Positions 7,800 to 15,851 of a DNA stretch of 64,000 nt are shown in pieces. Under the pieces are notes generated by a model. That model was not told the DNA's origin, made no database searches, and saw nothing but the letters and a program-made list of their open reading frames with translations. The position numbers and the translations under genes were made by a program. Numbering within the stretch: the stretch's first letter is position 1; each line of letters opens with the position of its first letter. Origin of the DNA: Streptomyces fuscichromogenes (lineage in GTDB: Bacteria; Actinomycetota; Actinomycetes; Streptomycetales; Streptomycetaceae); contig NZ_BMML01000006.1 of assembly GCF_014645815.1 (NCBI RefSeq), forward strand, positions 232,587 to 296,586, read 5' to 3'.

Positions 7800-10060
7800 T
7801 TGCTTCGGCCTCCTTGAGCGGAAGAAAGGGGATCGGTGGATGTGCGGGGCGCGATGGCGCGCCGGGATTCGCCCGGCGTCCGGCTGCGCAGTGAACCGAT
7901 GAGCACCTGCGCCAGCCGGTGGGTACCGGGGATCGCGTAGTCGGGATGCTGCAGTGCGATGGACAGATGGCGGCCGAGTGCCGCCCACTGCGGCGCGGTC
8001 ATGGCCTTGCGCATGGTCTCGCCGAGTTCGCGCACGGCGGCGGTGACGGACGGGTCGTCGCGCAGCTGGACGAGAGTCCGGCACAACGCGGCGACCGCAC
8101 GGCTCCGGTTGCTGCTGTGCAGGACGTCCGCCCACAGTGATCCGAGATGACGGACGCTGTCCGGGACGGTGCGCAGCAGAGCCGCGGTGACGGGTTCGGC
8201 GCTCTCCTCCAGCCGGGTCGCCTCCAGGAGCTGGACGGCGGCCTTGAGGGCGATCGCCCGCTCCCGTGAGCCCGGAGCCGACTTCGCGATGACGGTGCGC
8301 ACGTACCGGAGGATCAGCAGGGCCCGCTCCGGATCGGCTTCGGCGGTCTGCAACAGCAGGACCAGGGAGCGGCGGGCCGAGAACGCGACCCGTTCGCCCC
8401 GGTTGGTCAGGAACCACAGCCAGTTGAGCGCCTGAAGGCGGTAGAGCGAGCCCAGCCTGCCGGTCAGCGCCATGGCCGCCGTCACCGCCCGCATGGCGCC
8501 CCGGTTGTCCACCCAGCCGACGACGGTGCTCAGTGCCTGCGGGGCGAGATGCTCGACGTCGCACATGAACTGAAGGGTCAGCGCGGCGGTCACCCGCTGG
8601 CTGGTGACGCCGTCGGACCACACCGTCAGCAGGTTCTCGTCGACCTCGACCAGCGCGTACCGGGCCAGGAGCGCGACGCCCCGGGCCACCTCGGTCCGGG
8701 TGTCCAGGTCGCCCCGCAGGGCCAGGTCGCCGAGCCACTGGCGCAGCGGGTACCAGAGGTCGTAGCCGTAGAGGTCGTGCAGTTCCGCGATGACGAGCTC
8801 GCGGATCCGCGGCGAGGTGAAGACCAGACACCGCTCGCCGCGGCCGGCGCCCCGGCCCGGCCCGAGCCGGAACTCGGTCGTCACCAGCCCCACCGCCCGC
8901 TCTCGCCAGCGGGCCCGGGACTGCTCGGCCACCCTGCCGCCCAGCGGCGCCCCGGCCGAGCCGTCCGGCTCCCCGGCCGGTGTCTCGCCGCTCTGTTCCC
9001 AGTTGCGCACGTGGGCCGCGAGCGCGGCGCACTCCCTCTCCAAGGTGCGCTCCGGGATGCCCTCCAGGAACGCCAGGGCCGCGAGCGCGAGCAGGTCGTC
9101 CACGGCCGGCCGCCTGCGGAACCACTCCTGGACCTGCTCCCGGTGCCGGTCCCGCAGGATGTCCAGTGCCGCCTCGACGCCTCCCCGGGACAGGGCCACC
9201 GCCGCCTCGACGACGACCGCCGGGCGGCGCTGTTCGCCGACCCGCTCCAGCAGTTCCCTCTCGGCGTCCGGCGCGAGGCCGGCGTGCGGCAGCTCCGCCC
9301 TGCAGTGGTCGAACAGCTCCTCGGGGTCGGGGACCTGCCACGGCACACAGTGGTCCCGCAGCGCCAGCCGCCGCCGGACCGTGTCGCCGGCCGTGATCAC
9401 CAGGTACGACCCCTTGCGGCCGAGTTCCTCGCTCAGCCGCCCGATCTCGTACGTCTGCACGGCGTCGGGACGCAGTTCGCCGACGTAGTCGAGGATGACG
9501 TACCCCTGCCCGGACCTGAGATCGCGCGAAGCGGCCAGTTCGGCGAGGGCGTTGGCGGGCGACAGGCTGCGCACCACGGCCTGCTCGCCGAGGATGCTCC
9601 GGAGCAGGGCGAGAGAGCCCGCACCGCGGCCGCAGTTGTCCTGACCGGTCAGCACCACGAGGGCGTTCTCGCGCAACGTGCCGAGTGCCTCGTCGAAGCA
9701 GGGCTGCGGCGGGACGTAGAACCGCAGGACCCGGTCCGTATCCGCAGACTCGATGATGCCGGGTGCGAGACCGGGGGCCGAGGCGGCGCCGAAGCCGAAC
9801 GCGGCCCCCGAGGCCTCGACGACGCCGTAGAAGTTGTTGTTGACGAGCTGCTGGACGCGGCGCAGATCGTCGTAGCCCCGTTCGTCCTCCTCCCGCTCGT
9901 CCTGCTCCCTGCGCCGCTCGGCGCCCGCGTCCCCGCCGAGGTCCGGGCGGAGCGCCCCCTCCGGCTCGCCACCGCCCGCACCTTCCGGCACCGGCGGTGC
10001 AACGTCCTCGCCGGCCGGCGGTACGGCGGCCCCGCCGGCCGGGTCCGGCACATCAGTCAC
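7796..10060 (-). CDS. STAND-like protein with degenerate P-loop and C-terminal helical repeats
   Basis: This protein is about 754 residues long. It has a proline/glutamate-rich lead (1-60), a short adaptor-like motif (QQLVNNNFYGVV then EASGAAFGFG, residues 70-91), and an NTPase-like module. A Walker A-like loop GQDNCGRGAGSLAL at 139-152 lacks the catalytic Lys, and a Walker B-like YVILDY lies at 187-192. The C-terminal ~450 residues are Leu/Ala-rich helices resembling TPR/HEAT-type repeats. This organisation resembles NLR-like STAND sensors with a decayed nucleotide site. The preferred GTG at 10060 has GGGAG 5 nt upstream and overlaps the cyclase-like gene by 8 bp; an ATG at 10096 is the alternative. 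Confidence 0.65.
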   Translation of the reverse strand: MTDVPDPAGGAAVPPAGEDVAPPVPEGAGGGEPEGALRPDLGGDAGAERRREQDEREEDERGYDDLRRVQQLVNNNFYGVVEASGAAFGFGAASAPGLAPGIIESADTDRVLRFYVPPQPCFDEALGTLRENALVVLTGQDNCGRGAGSLALLRSILGEQAVVRSLSPANALAELAASRDLRSGQGYVILDYVGELRPDAVQTYEIGRLSEELGRKGSYLVITAGDTVRRRLALRDHCVPWQVPDPEELFDHCRAELPHAGLAPDAERELLERVGEQRRPAVVVEAAVALSRGGVEAALDILRDRHREQVQEWFRRRPAVDDLLALAALAFLEGIPERTLERECAALAAHVRNWEQSGETPAGEPDGSAGAPLGGRVAEQSRARWRERAVGLVTTEFRLGPGRGAGRGERCLVFTSPRIRELVIAELHDLYGYDLWYPLRQWLGDLALRGDLDTRTEVARGVALLARYALVEVDENLLTVWSDGVTSQRVTAALTLQFMCDVEHLAPQALSTVVGWVDNRGAMRAVTAAMALTGRLGSLYRLQALNWLWFLTNRGERVAFSARRSLVLLLQTAEADPERALLILRYVRTVIAKSAPGSRERAIALKAAVQLLEATRLEESAEPVTAALLRTVPDSVRHLGSLWADVLHSSNRSRAVAALCRTLVQLRDDPSVTAAVRELGETMRKAMTAPQWAALGRHLSIALQHPDYAIPGTHRLAQVLIGSLRSRTPGESRRAIAPRTSTDPLSSAQGGRSK

Positions 10061-10859
10061 CGGCGCTCCCGAAGCCGAAGACGGCACCCCGGGCATCCAC
10101 CGAGCCGGCCACGTTGGTGACGTTGACCTGGTGAGCCCGGTACTCGTTGGTCGTCCCGCGGTCTGCCGTGCCCGCGGCGGCCGGAGCAGGCCGGGCCGCC
10201 GCGGGCTCCCCCGACACCGGAGCCGCGGGTTTCCCCGTTCCCGCGGTTCCGGGCTCGTGCGAGGCGGTGGCGGCAGCGCCGAGCATGGGCACGCGCAGCC
10301 AGGCCGAGGCCTCGTACTCCTTCACCTTGACGGTGACGTGGGTGAAGTCCGCCGTGGACAGGGTCGTGTGACCGCCCGCCACCGTGGACCGGTAGACGTC
10401 GTCGGACAGCAGCAGCACCAGATCGGCGCCCGGATGCGCGGCCAGGGCGTCGTACAGCGGACGCGCGGTCAGCAGTCGCGCCGTGGCCACCACGGCCGAA
10501 CCCGCGAAGCCGTTTTCGGCCAGCTCCACCAGCCCCTGATGGATCACGGCCCGCAACCGCATCCGGGCCTCGGGCACCCGTTGGGCGTTGTGGTGACGCA
10601 GTCCGGCCACGAGATGACGGATGTAGTCGTCGACCAGGCGCGGCTCGCTGCCGTCCTGGGGACGCACCGCGAGCTGCTCGTCGCCCGTGCGCTGGATCTG
10701 CCACTCGGAGCGGTCCAGGCCCGCGCCCTTCGCGGCGCGGTCGAGGAGTCGTGGCAGGTCATGCTGGAATTCGGACTGCATACGATCGTTCTTGCTGCCG
10801 TAGGCCTGTGCGTCCACGGCTATACAGGTACAGGGACAGAACCCGGGCCACTCAGCCAC
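10053..10859 (-). CDS. Nucleotidyl-cyclase-like (class III CHD-type) protein with C-terminal adaptor motif
   Basis: This 268-residue protein resembles class III nucleotide cyclase homology domains. CIAVDAQAYG puts a metal-type Asp at residue 16, and RTGDEQLAVRP puts the second at residue 60, followed by RMRLRAVIHQGLV. A GSAVVATARLL helix (120-130) keeps Arg128 but has Val where cyclases use the transition-state Asn. KVKEYEASAWLRVP ends the domain. Residues 195-240 are a Pro/Ala linker. The tail NVTNVAGSVDARGAVFGFG echoes the motif in the next gene's product. A GTG at 10859 with AGAGGA 8 nt upstream was chosen over the internal ATG at 10781, which would remove Asp16. Whether it makes a cyclic nucleotide is uncertain. 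Confidence 0.62.
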   Translation of the reverse strand: MAEWPGFCPCTCIAVDAQAYGSKNDRMQSEFQHDLPRLLDRAAKGAGLDRSEWQIQRTGDEQLAVRPQDGSEPRLVDDYIRHLVAGLRHHNAQRVPEARMRLRAVIHQGLVELAENGFAGSAVVATARLLTARPLYDALAAHPGADLVLLLSDDVYRSTVAGGHTTLSTADFTHVTVKVKEYEASAWLRVPMLGAAATASHEPGTAGTGKPAAPVSGEPAAARPAPAAAGTADRGTTNEYRAHQVNVTNVAGSVDARGAVFGFGSAGD

Positions 10860-10955
10860 CCGATCATTTCCTCTCTGGGCAGTACATGGGCTGATACCGC
10901 CCACGAAGTGCTGTCCGAGAGGCTAGGAGAGAGTGCGTGAAGTGATCCCGTACCA

Positions 10956-11666
10956 CTACGGGTTGTCGGCAACGACTTTGGCGAATTCAAGCAGTTTCGG
11001 AACGTCACAGATGGTTATGTTGCGGTAACTGCGCTTCACCAGCCCCATGGCGGTAAGAGTTGCCAGATTCTTTTCGGCCGTGGTGAGCCGGAGGCCGGCG
11101 AGTGACGCGAGTTCCGCCTGGGTGAGCGTCACCCCGAGGTCGCAGCGCTTTCCGTCGCCGTCCGGCGTGGGCTGGGCGTAGGCCCGGCTCAGCTCGGCCA
11201 GTACTCGGGCCAGCCGGATCAGCGAGCCGTAGGCCTGGAAGTCGATCCGGCGCCCGTTGGCCCAGCGCAGCCGGGCGCAGAGCATGTGGAGGATCGCCCG
11301 CATGGCATCCGGGTGCCGGGTGAGGAAGGTCTCCAGTGTCCGCACCTGGACGATCCGCGCGGTCACATCACTGCAGGCGATCACGGTGCCGGACCGGGGG
11401 CGCTCCTCGAACGCCGCCATCTCGCCGACCAGGTCACCGGCTATGCGGACGGCGAGCAGCATGTCGTAGCCGCTCTCCGCGCTGGCGACGACCTTCACGA
11501 CACCGGTCGTGATCAGCAGCACGTGCCGGCTCTCGTCGCCCTGTTGCAGCAGTGTGCGATGGGCCGGGTAGGTGATGGGCGTGCCCTGTCCGAGCAGTTC
11601 CTCACGTGTCGTGTTCCCCAGCCGGCCGAGAAAAGTGGACGGCGCCCACGCGTGATTCACCAGCAC
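10956..11666 (-). CDS. Crp/Fnr-family transcriptional regulator
   Basis: This 236-residue regulator has an N-terminal cyclic-nucleotide-binding jelly roll (about 28-125). Its phosphate-binding-cassette motif is well preserved: GDLVGEMAAF (78-87) followed by RPRSGTV (89-95), keeping Glu82 and Arg91, which in CRP contact the ribose and phosphate. A dimerisation helix follows, then a winged helix-turn-helix (LTQAELASLAGLRLTTAEKNLATL, 181-204). It lies 96 bp upstream of, and collinear with, the cyclase-like gene, so it could sense that protein's product or control the locus. The start is a GTG at 11666 (a second GTG at 11660 is possible). Confidence 0.86.
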   Translation of the reverse strand: MLVNHAWAPSTFLGRLGNTTREELLGQGTPITYPAHRTLLQQGDESRHVLLITTGVVKVVASAESGYDMLLAVRIAGDLVGEMAAFEERPRSGTVIACSDVTARIVQVRTLETFLTRHPDAMRAILHMLCARLRWANGRRIDFQAYGSLIRLARVLAELSRAYAQPTPDGDGKRCDLGVTLTQAELASLAGLRLTTAEKNLATLTAMGLVKRSYRNITICDVPKLLEFAKVVADNP

Positions 11667-11946
11667 CCCCGACGATCTCGCTCCCGTGACGCGGCACGCC
11701 GTTCAAGCGCCCGACCATGCTGCCGCCGGGGGGTGTTGCGACTAACAGGCATGACAGCATGTGGCCTGTTTTTCTCGTTTCACAGCCGAAATTGACCGAA
11801 CGGCCGCTCCTTAAGGGAACAATAAATTCCACTTCGATCTTTTGGGACCGCCCGTCGAATGTCAGTCCGGATACACGGGAGATACCGGGGATACCCGCAG
11901 ACGATTCCCGCCCCCGGCCGCAGGGCGGGCGGAGCCTGACACGGGA
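11667..11946. other. Intergenic region upstream of the Crp/Fnr gene
   Basis: This stretch lies between two genes on the minus strand. The part at ~11750-11850 is unusually AT-rich for this genome (runs such as gaacaataaattcc), which marks it as a likely promoter/operator zone for the Crp-cyclase-effector locus. I see no convincing ORF, RNA gene or canonical CRP palindrome (TGTGA-N6-TCACA). Confidence 0.5.
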
Positions 11947-12714
11947 TCAGTTGTTCCAGGTCTCGTCGTACGGGTCGGCCGGGGTCGGGATCGGTTTGGC
12001 CTCGGTGACCTGGAGGAACGGGATCGGGCCGTTGTTCACCGGGTCGTGGGTCCGCTTGGTGGTGTAGGTGCCCGTCACCTGGAGCCAGGCGTCCGGCTGG
12101 AGGACCGGGGGGATCTTGCCGGTCAGGCCCACCTTCACCGGCTGGGCGTCCGCCGCGCAGCAGTTGAGGGCCATGCGGACGAGATACGGGGTGCCGGCCG
12201 AGTCGACGGCCACGAAACCGGCGATCCGGACCTGGCGGCCGGCCAGCGAACGGCCGTGGTCGTACACCGCGCGGCCCGCGTAGTCGACCAGGTTGAGCGG
12301 CATCGGGTCGGACTTGGGCAACTTCAGGTAGCCGTAAGGCTGTTGCAGGGCCGTGCCGGTGCGCAGCGCGCTGTAGGAGCCGAGCGCGGGCGGGGCGACG
12401 AGGATCAGGGCGAGGAGAGGGAGGACCAGCAGCCAGGAGATACGGGGTTCCGGGTGGGCGTGTGGCTCGGGGTGGGCGTGTGGCTCGGGGTGGGCGGTCG
12501 GCTCCGCGGCTGCCGCGGTCTCCTTCCGGGCGCGGGCACGCTTCCACTCGTACCACGCCGTCGCCAGCGCCGAGACGATCAGGACGGCGCCCGCGGCCAG
12601 CACCAGTGGCTGGAGGCCCGCCTTGACGTAGCGCAGGTAGAGGTTGGTGCCGCCCGCGTGCAGCAGGGCCGCGCCCACCAGGAACATCACCGCCGCCTGG
12701 GCCTGCCGGTTCAC
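11947..12714 (-). CDS. TIGR03943-family permease subunit (DUF1980-like)
   Basis: This 255-residue partner of the YraQ-type permease has two N-terminal membrane helices (AAVMFLVGAALLHAGGTNLY; PLVLAAGAVLIVSALATAWY), a His/Pro-rich cytosolic loop (HPEPHAHPEPHAHPEP, ~75-90), a third helix and an extracellular domain. That domain contains the conserved ALNCCAADAQPVKV double-Cys motif typical of TIGR03943. The GTG at 12714 overlaps the permease stop by 4 bp. Family members co-occur with YraQ/DUF318 permeases and are suspected to act in metal (zinc) homeostasis; the His repeat would suit metal binding, but the substrate is unproven. Confidence 0.82.
   Translation of the reverse strand: MNRQAQAAVMFLVGAALLHAGGTNLYLRYVKAGLQPLVLAAGAVLIVSALATAWYEWKRARARKETAAAAEPTAHPEPHAHPEPHAHPEPRISWLLVLPLLALILVAPPALGSYSALRTGTALQQPYGYLKLPKSDPMPLNLVDYAGRAVYDHGRSLAGRQVRIAGFVAVDSAGTPYLVRMALNCCAADAQPVKVGLTGKIPPVLQPDAWLQVTGTYTTKRTHDPVNNGPIPFLQVTEAKPIPTPADPYDETWNN
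12450..12503. repeat. 18-bp coding tandem repeat (three copies)
   Basis: Three near-identical 18-bp units (consensus CGGGGTGGGCGTGTGGCT on the plus strand) encode the repeated His-Pro-Glu-Pro-His-Ala hexapeptide in the TIGR03943-type protein. Slippage could vary the number of putative metal-binding histidines between strains. Confidence 0.85.
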
Positions 12715-13754
12715 AGCAGCACCGCCCCGGTCAGGACCGCGCCCGCGATCGCCGCCACGAAGGTGGCCGGGGCGAAGCGGAGCGCGAAGCCGCGGCCGAA
12801 GGTGCCCGCCTGCATCGCGAAGAGCTTCAGGTCGATCATCGGGCCCACGATCAGGAACGCCAGCTTCGCGGTGAGCGAGAACTGGGTCAGGGAAGCCGCC
12901 ACGAACGCGTCCGCCTCCGAGCAGATGGACAGGAGCACGGCCAGGATCGACAGAGCGAAGATCGCGACCACCGGGTTGGCGGCCGCCGTGCGCAGCCACT
13001 CCGCCGGGGCCACCGCCTTCAGCGTCGCCGCCGCCATCGCGCCGAGCACCAGGAAGCCGCCCGCCTGCATGGTGTCGTGGCGGACCGAGGACCAGAACGC
13101 CTCCCCCTTGGTCTCGCCCTCGTGGTGCGCGTGCGCCGGCAGCCGCAGCCAGTCGGTACGGCCGAGCCGCTGCCACAGCCAGCCCATCGCACAGGCCACC
13201 AGCAGGCTGCCGGCGAACCGGCCCACCACCATCTCGGGGTTGCGCGGGAACGCCACCGCCGTCGCCGTCAGCACGATCGGGTTGATCGCGGGGGCGGAGA
13301 GGAGGAAGGCGATGGCCGCGGCGGGAGTGACGCCCCGGCGGACCAGGGCGCCGGCCACCGGCACCGACGCGCACTCGCAGCCCGGGAGGATCACCCCGGC
13401 CAGGCCCGCGACCGGTACCGCAAGGGCGGGGTGGCCGGGCAGGGCGCGGGCGAAGAAGGAGGGCGGGACGAAGACCGCGATGGCGGCAGAGAGCAGCACG
13501 CCGAGGACGAGGAACGGAAGCGCCTGGACGACCACCGCCACGAACACCGTCATCCAGCTCTGCATCACCGGCTTCGACAGCGCGCCGCGCACCGGGCCCT
13601 GGAACACCACGACCACGAGCAGGAGCAGGGTCAGGGCCATGGGCGAGTTGAGGTGCCAGCCCTCCTGGCCGGGCGGGGTACGGCTGCCGTCGCCGCCGGG
13701 TGCCCCGTCCTCGGGCACGGCGCCGGGCGGGGCGGCTTTCTCGGTGATGGCCAC
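12711..13754 (-). CDS. YraQ/DUF318-family permease
   Basis: This 347-residue polytopic membrane protein starts from a short Pro/Gly-rich cytosolic lead. Conserved features include ILPGCECASVPVAGALVRRGV (a Cys pair in the first permease repeat) and FLLSAPAINPIVL, plus the mirrored second repeat containing SICSEADAFVAASLTQF and AFLIVGPMIDLKL. These signatures define the UPF0718/YraQ family, membrane proteins proposed to export metals or small anions. It is translationally coupled to the TIGR03943 gene downstream (GTGA overlap), and the two together form a conserved actinobacterial unit. Confidence 0.88.
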   Translation of the reverse strand: MAITEKAAPPGAVPEDGAPGGDGSRTPPGQEGWHLNSPMALTLLLLVVVVFQGPVRGALSKPVMQSWMTVFVAVVVQALPFLVLGVLLSAAIAVFVPPSFFARALPGHPALAVPVAGLAGVILPGCECASVPVAGALVRRGVTPAAAIAFLLSAPAINPIVLTATAVAFPRNPEMVVGRFAGSLLVACAMGWLWQRLGRTDWLRLPAHAHHEGETKGEAFWSSVRHDTMQAGGFLVLGAMAAATLKAVAPAEWLRTAAANPVVAIFALSILAVLLSICSEADAFVAASLTQFSLTAKLAFLIVGPMIDLKLFAMQAGTFGRGFALRFAPATFVAAIAGAVLTGAVLL

Positions 13755-13853
13755 GGGTCGGATACCTCCGGCACTTCGGTCAGATCGGGGATTATGCCCC
13801 CTCCCTCTCCCTACGGGCGGTCAGGGGTGGCTGTTCACCTCGTTGCTGGAACC

Positions 13854-15851
13854 ATGCGTCCCGTTGAGGCAGTCTTTTCCCTCGTGGCGAGCGTTCCGTA
13901 TCAGGGTGGTGGGGCCCCGGCGCCCATGGTGGTGTGCGGGGACGACGGACTCGCGCACCGGCTGGCCGCCGAGTTGCGCACCGTGTACGGCGAACAGGTC
14001 ACCCTTGTCGTACCGCCGAACGTGCGCGTCGCCCGGCCGCCGGTCGTCGGACGGGCACGGGCCGCCTCGGCCGCGCTGTTCGACCGGGTGGTCAGTGCGG
14101 CCGTGGGACGGACGGGCGGCAACGGGGGTGGCGGTGGTGGCGCCGGTCCGGGCGCCGCCGGTGCCGGTGTGGGCTCCGGCTCCGGCCCCGGCGAAGGGCC
14201 GCATGGGGAACGGGTGCTGGAGGCCGTCGAGGCGAGCGAGGCGGTGCTCGCCGAGGCGGGTGTGGAGCGGGCCGCCGCGCTGGCGCTCGTGTACGACGAC
14301 GACGAGACCAACATCCGGGCCGCCCTCACCGCCCGCCGGCTCAATCCACGGCTGCGGCTCGTGCTGCGGCTGTACAACCGGCGGTTGGGGCAGCACATCG
14401 AGGAACTCCTCGACCAGGCGGCCGCGTTGGCGATCGGGGACGCGGACGGCGGTGCGGACGGCGCGGTGGGGGACGCCTCCACGATCGTGCTGTCCGACGC
14501 CGACACGGCCGCGCCCGCGCTCGTCGCCACCGCGCTCGCCGGGCGCGGCAGGGTCATCCACACGAAGGGCCTGGTGCTGCGGGCGGTGGAGCTGCCGCCG
14601 GGTGCCGTGGAACGGCAGGACGCCGTCGAACGGGGGCTGTTCCCACTGGCGTTGCTCTCGCCGAACGGCACCGGGCCCGAGCCGGCCGAGGGCGCCGGCC
14701 GGGAGCGGGGGCCGCGGCTGCTGCCGGACGGGGAGCAGGTACGGGCCGCGGACGAGCGTGGCGTGATGGTGCTGGAGCACGTGTCGTCGTCCGCGGGGGA
14801 GGCGGAGCCGGCCGGCCGCGGGGTCGGGGTCGTACCGCCGCTCGCCTCGCTGTTCTCGCGGCGGCTCAGGTGGTCGCTGGCCGGGAGCGTGGGGTGCGTG
14901 ATCGCGCTCGCGGTCGCGTTGTCCGTGGTGACGGGCATGCATCCGGTACGGGCCTTCTACTACACGCTCCTCGACCTGTTCGCCATCGACGATCCCGCGA
15001 TCGGGGCGTCGCTCGGCCGGCAGATCCTCCAGCTGCTGACGGGGCTGGTCGGGTTGCTGCTGCTGCCGGTGCTGCTGGCGGCGGTGCTGGAGGCGCTCGG
15101 GACCTTCCGGACCGCGTCCGCGCTGCGCAAGCCGCCTCGGGGACTGAGCGGGCATGTGGTGCTCCTCGGGCTGGGGAAGATCGGTACGCGCGTGCTGACG
15201 AGGTTGCGGGAACTGCATGTTCCCGTGGTGTGCGTCGAGTCGGATCCCGAGGCGCGCGGGCTGGCGGTGGCGCGGCGGCTGCGGGTGCCGGTGGTGCTCG
15301 GGGACGTGACCCAGGAAGGGGTGCTGGAGGCCGCCAAGATCCATCGGGCGCAGGCGCTGCTCGCGGTGACCAGCGCGGACACGACGAATCTGGAGGCGGT
15401 GCTGTACGCGCGGTCCGTGCGGCCCGATCTGACGGCGGTGCTGCGGCTGTACGACGACGACTTCGCGACCGCCGTGTACCGGACGCTGCGGGCGGCACAT
15501 CCGCGCGCCGTCACCCGGAGCCGGAGTGTGTCCTATCTGGCGGCGCCGTCCTTCGCGGGGGCGATGCTGGGGCGGCAGATCCTCGGGGCGATCCCGGTGG
15601 AGCGGAAGGTGTTGCTGGTGGCGGTGGTGGAGGTCGGCGGGCACCCGCAGTTGGAGGGGCGGGCCGTGGGGGAGGCGTTCCGGGCCGGGGCCTGGCGGGT
15701 GCTGGCGCTCGACGGGCGGCCGGGGGTCGCGGCCGGGGAGTACGTGTTGCGGGGTGGGGATCGGGCGGTGGTGGTCGCGACGAGGAGGGGTTTGGCGGAG
15801 CTGTCCGGCCGCCGCCCCCTGCCCACCCACCCACCCGACTCGCTCGGTTGA
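13854..15851 (+). CDS. Two-RCK (TrkA-N) domain membrane protein, potassium channel-like
   Basis: This protein of about 665 residues has a Rossmann RCK domain (MVVCGDDGLAHRLAAELR at ~20), interrupted by a glycine-rich insertion (100-120). A membrane region follows (SVGCVIALAVALSVVTGM; ILQLLTGLVGLLLLPVLLAAVLEAL), then a second RCK domain (GHVVLLGLGKIGTRVLTRLREL with the GLGKIG NAD loop). This layout resembles CASTOR/Pollux-type or calcium-gated K+ channels, but no classical TVGYG filter is visible. The in-frame ATG at 13854 has only a weak RBS; GTG/ATG codons up to ~25 residues later are possible. The last ~9 residues (PTHPPDSLG) are encoded by an inverted-repeat arm. Confidence 0.78.
   Translation: MRPVEAVFSLVASVPYQGGGAPAPMVVCGDDGLAHRLAAELRTVYGEQVTLVVPPNVRVARPPVVGRARAASAALFDRVVSAAVGRTGGNGGGGGGAGPGAAGAGVGSGSGPGEGPHGERVLEAVEASEAVLAEAGVERAAALALVYDDDETNIRAALTARRLNPRLRLVLRLYNRRLGQHIEELLDQAAALAIGDADGGADGAVGDASTIVLSDADTAAPALVATALAGRGRVIHTKGLVLRAVELPPGAVERQDAVERGLFPLALLSPNGTGPEPAEGAGRERGPRLLPDGEQVRAADERGVMVLEHVSSSAGEAEPAGRGVGVVPPLASLFSRRLRWSLAGSVGCVIALAVALSVVTGMHPVRAFYYTLLDLFAIDDPAIGASLGRQILQLLTGLVGLLLLPVLLAAVLEALGTFRTASALRKPPRGLSGHVVLLGLGKIGTRVLTRLRELHVPVVCVESDPEARGLAVARRLRVPVVLGDVTQEGVLEAAKIHRAQALLAVTSADTTNLEAVLYARSVRPDLTAVLRLYDDDFATAVYRTLRAAHPRAVTRSRSVSYLAAPSFAGAMLGRQILGAIPVERKVLLVAVVEVGGHPQLEGRAVGEAFRAGAWRVLALDGRPGVAAGEYVLRGGDRAVVVATRRGLAELSGRRPLPTHPPDSLG

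Noticed and set aside
10053..10781. Shorter cyclase-like gene starting at ATG 10781
   Set aside because: It would remove the CIAVDAQAYG strand with the first metal Asp. GTG 10859 has a better Shine-Dalgarno sequence and keeps it.
4726..11666. Calling the locus a classical two-gene Pycsar system
   Set aside because: The cyclase-like protein lacks the Asn, the effector-family protein has no visible cNMP-binding domain, and four extra genes are present; the link is only by family resemblance.
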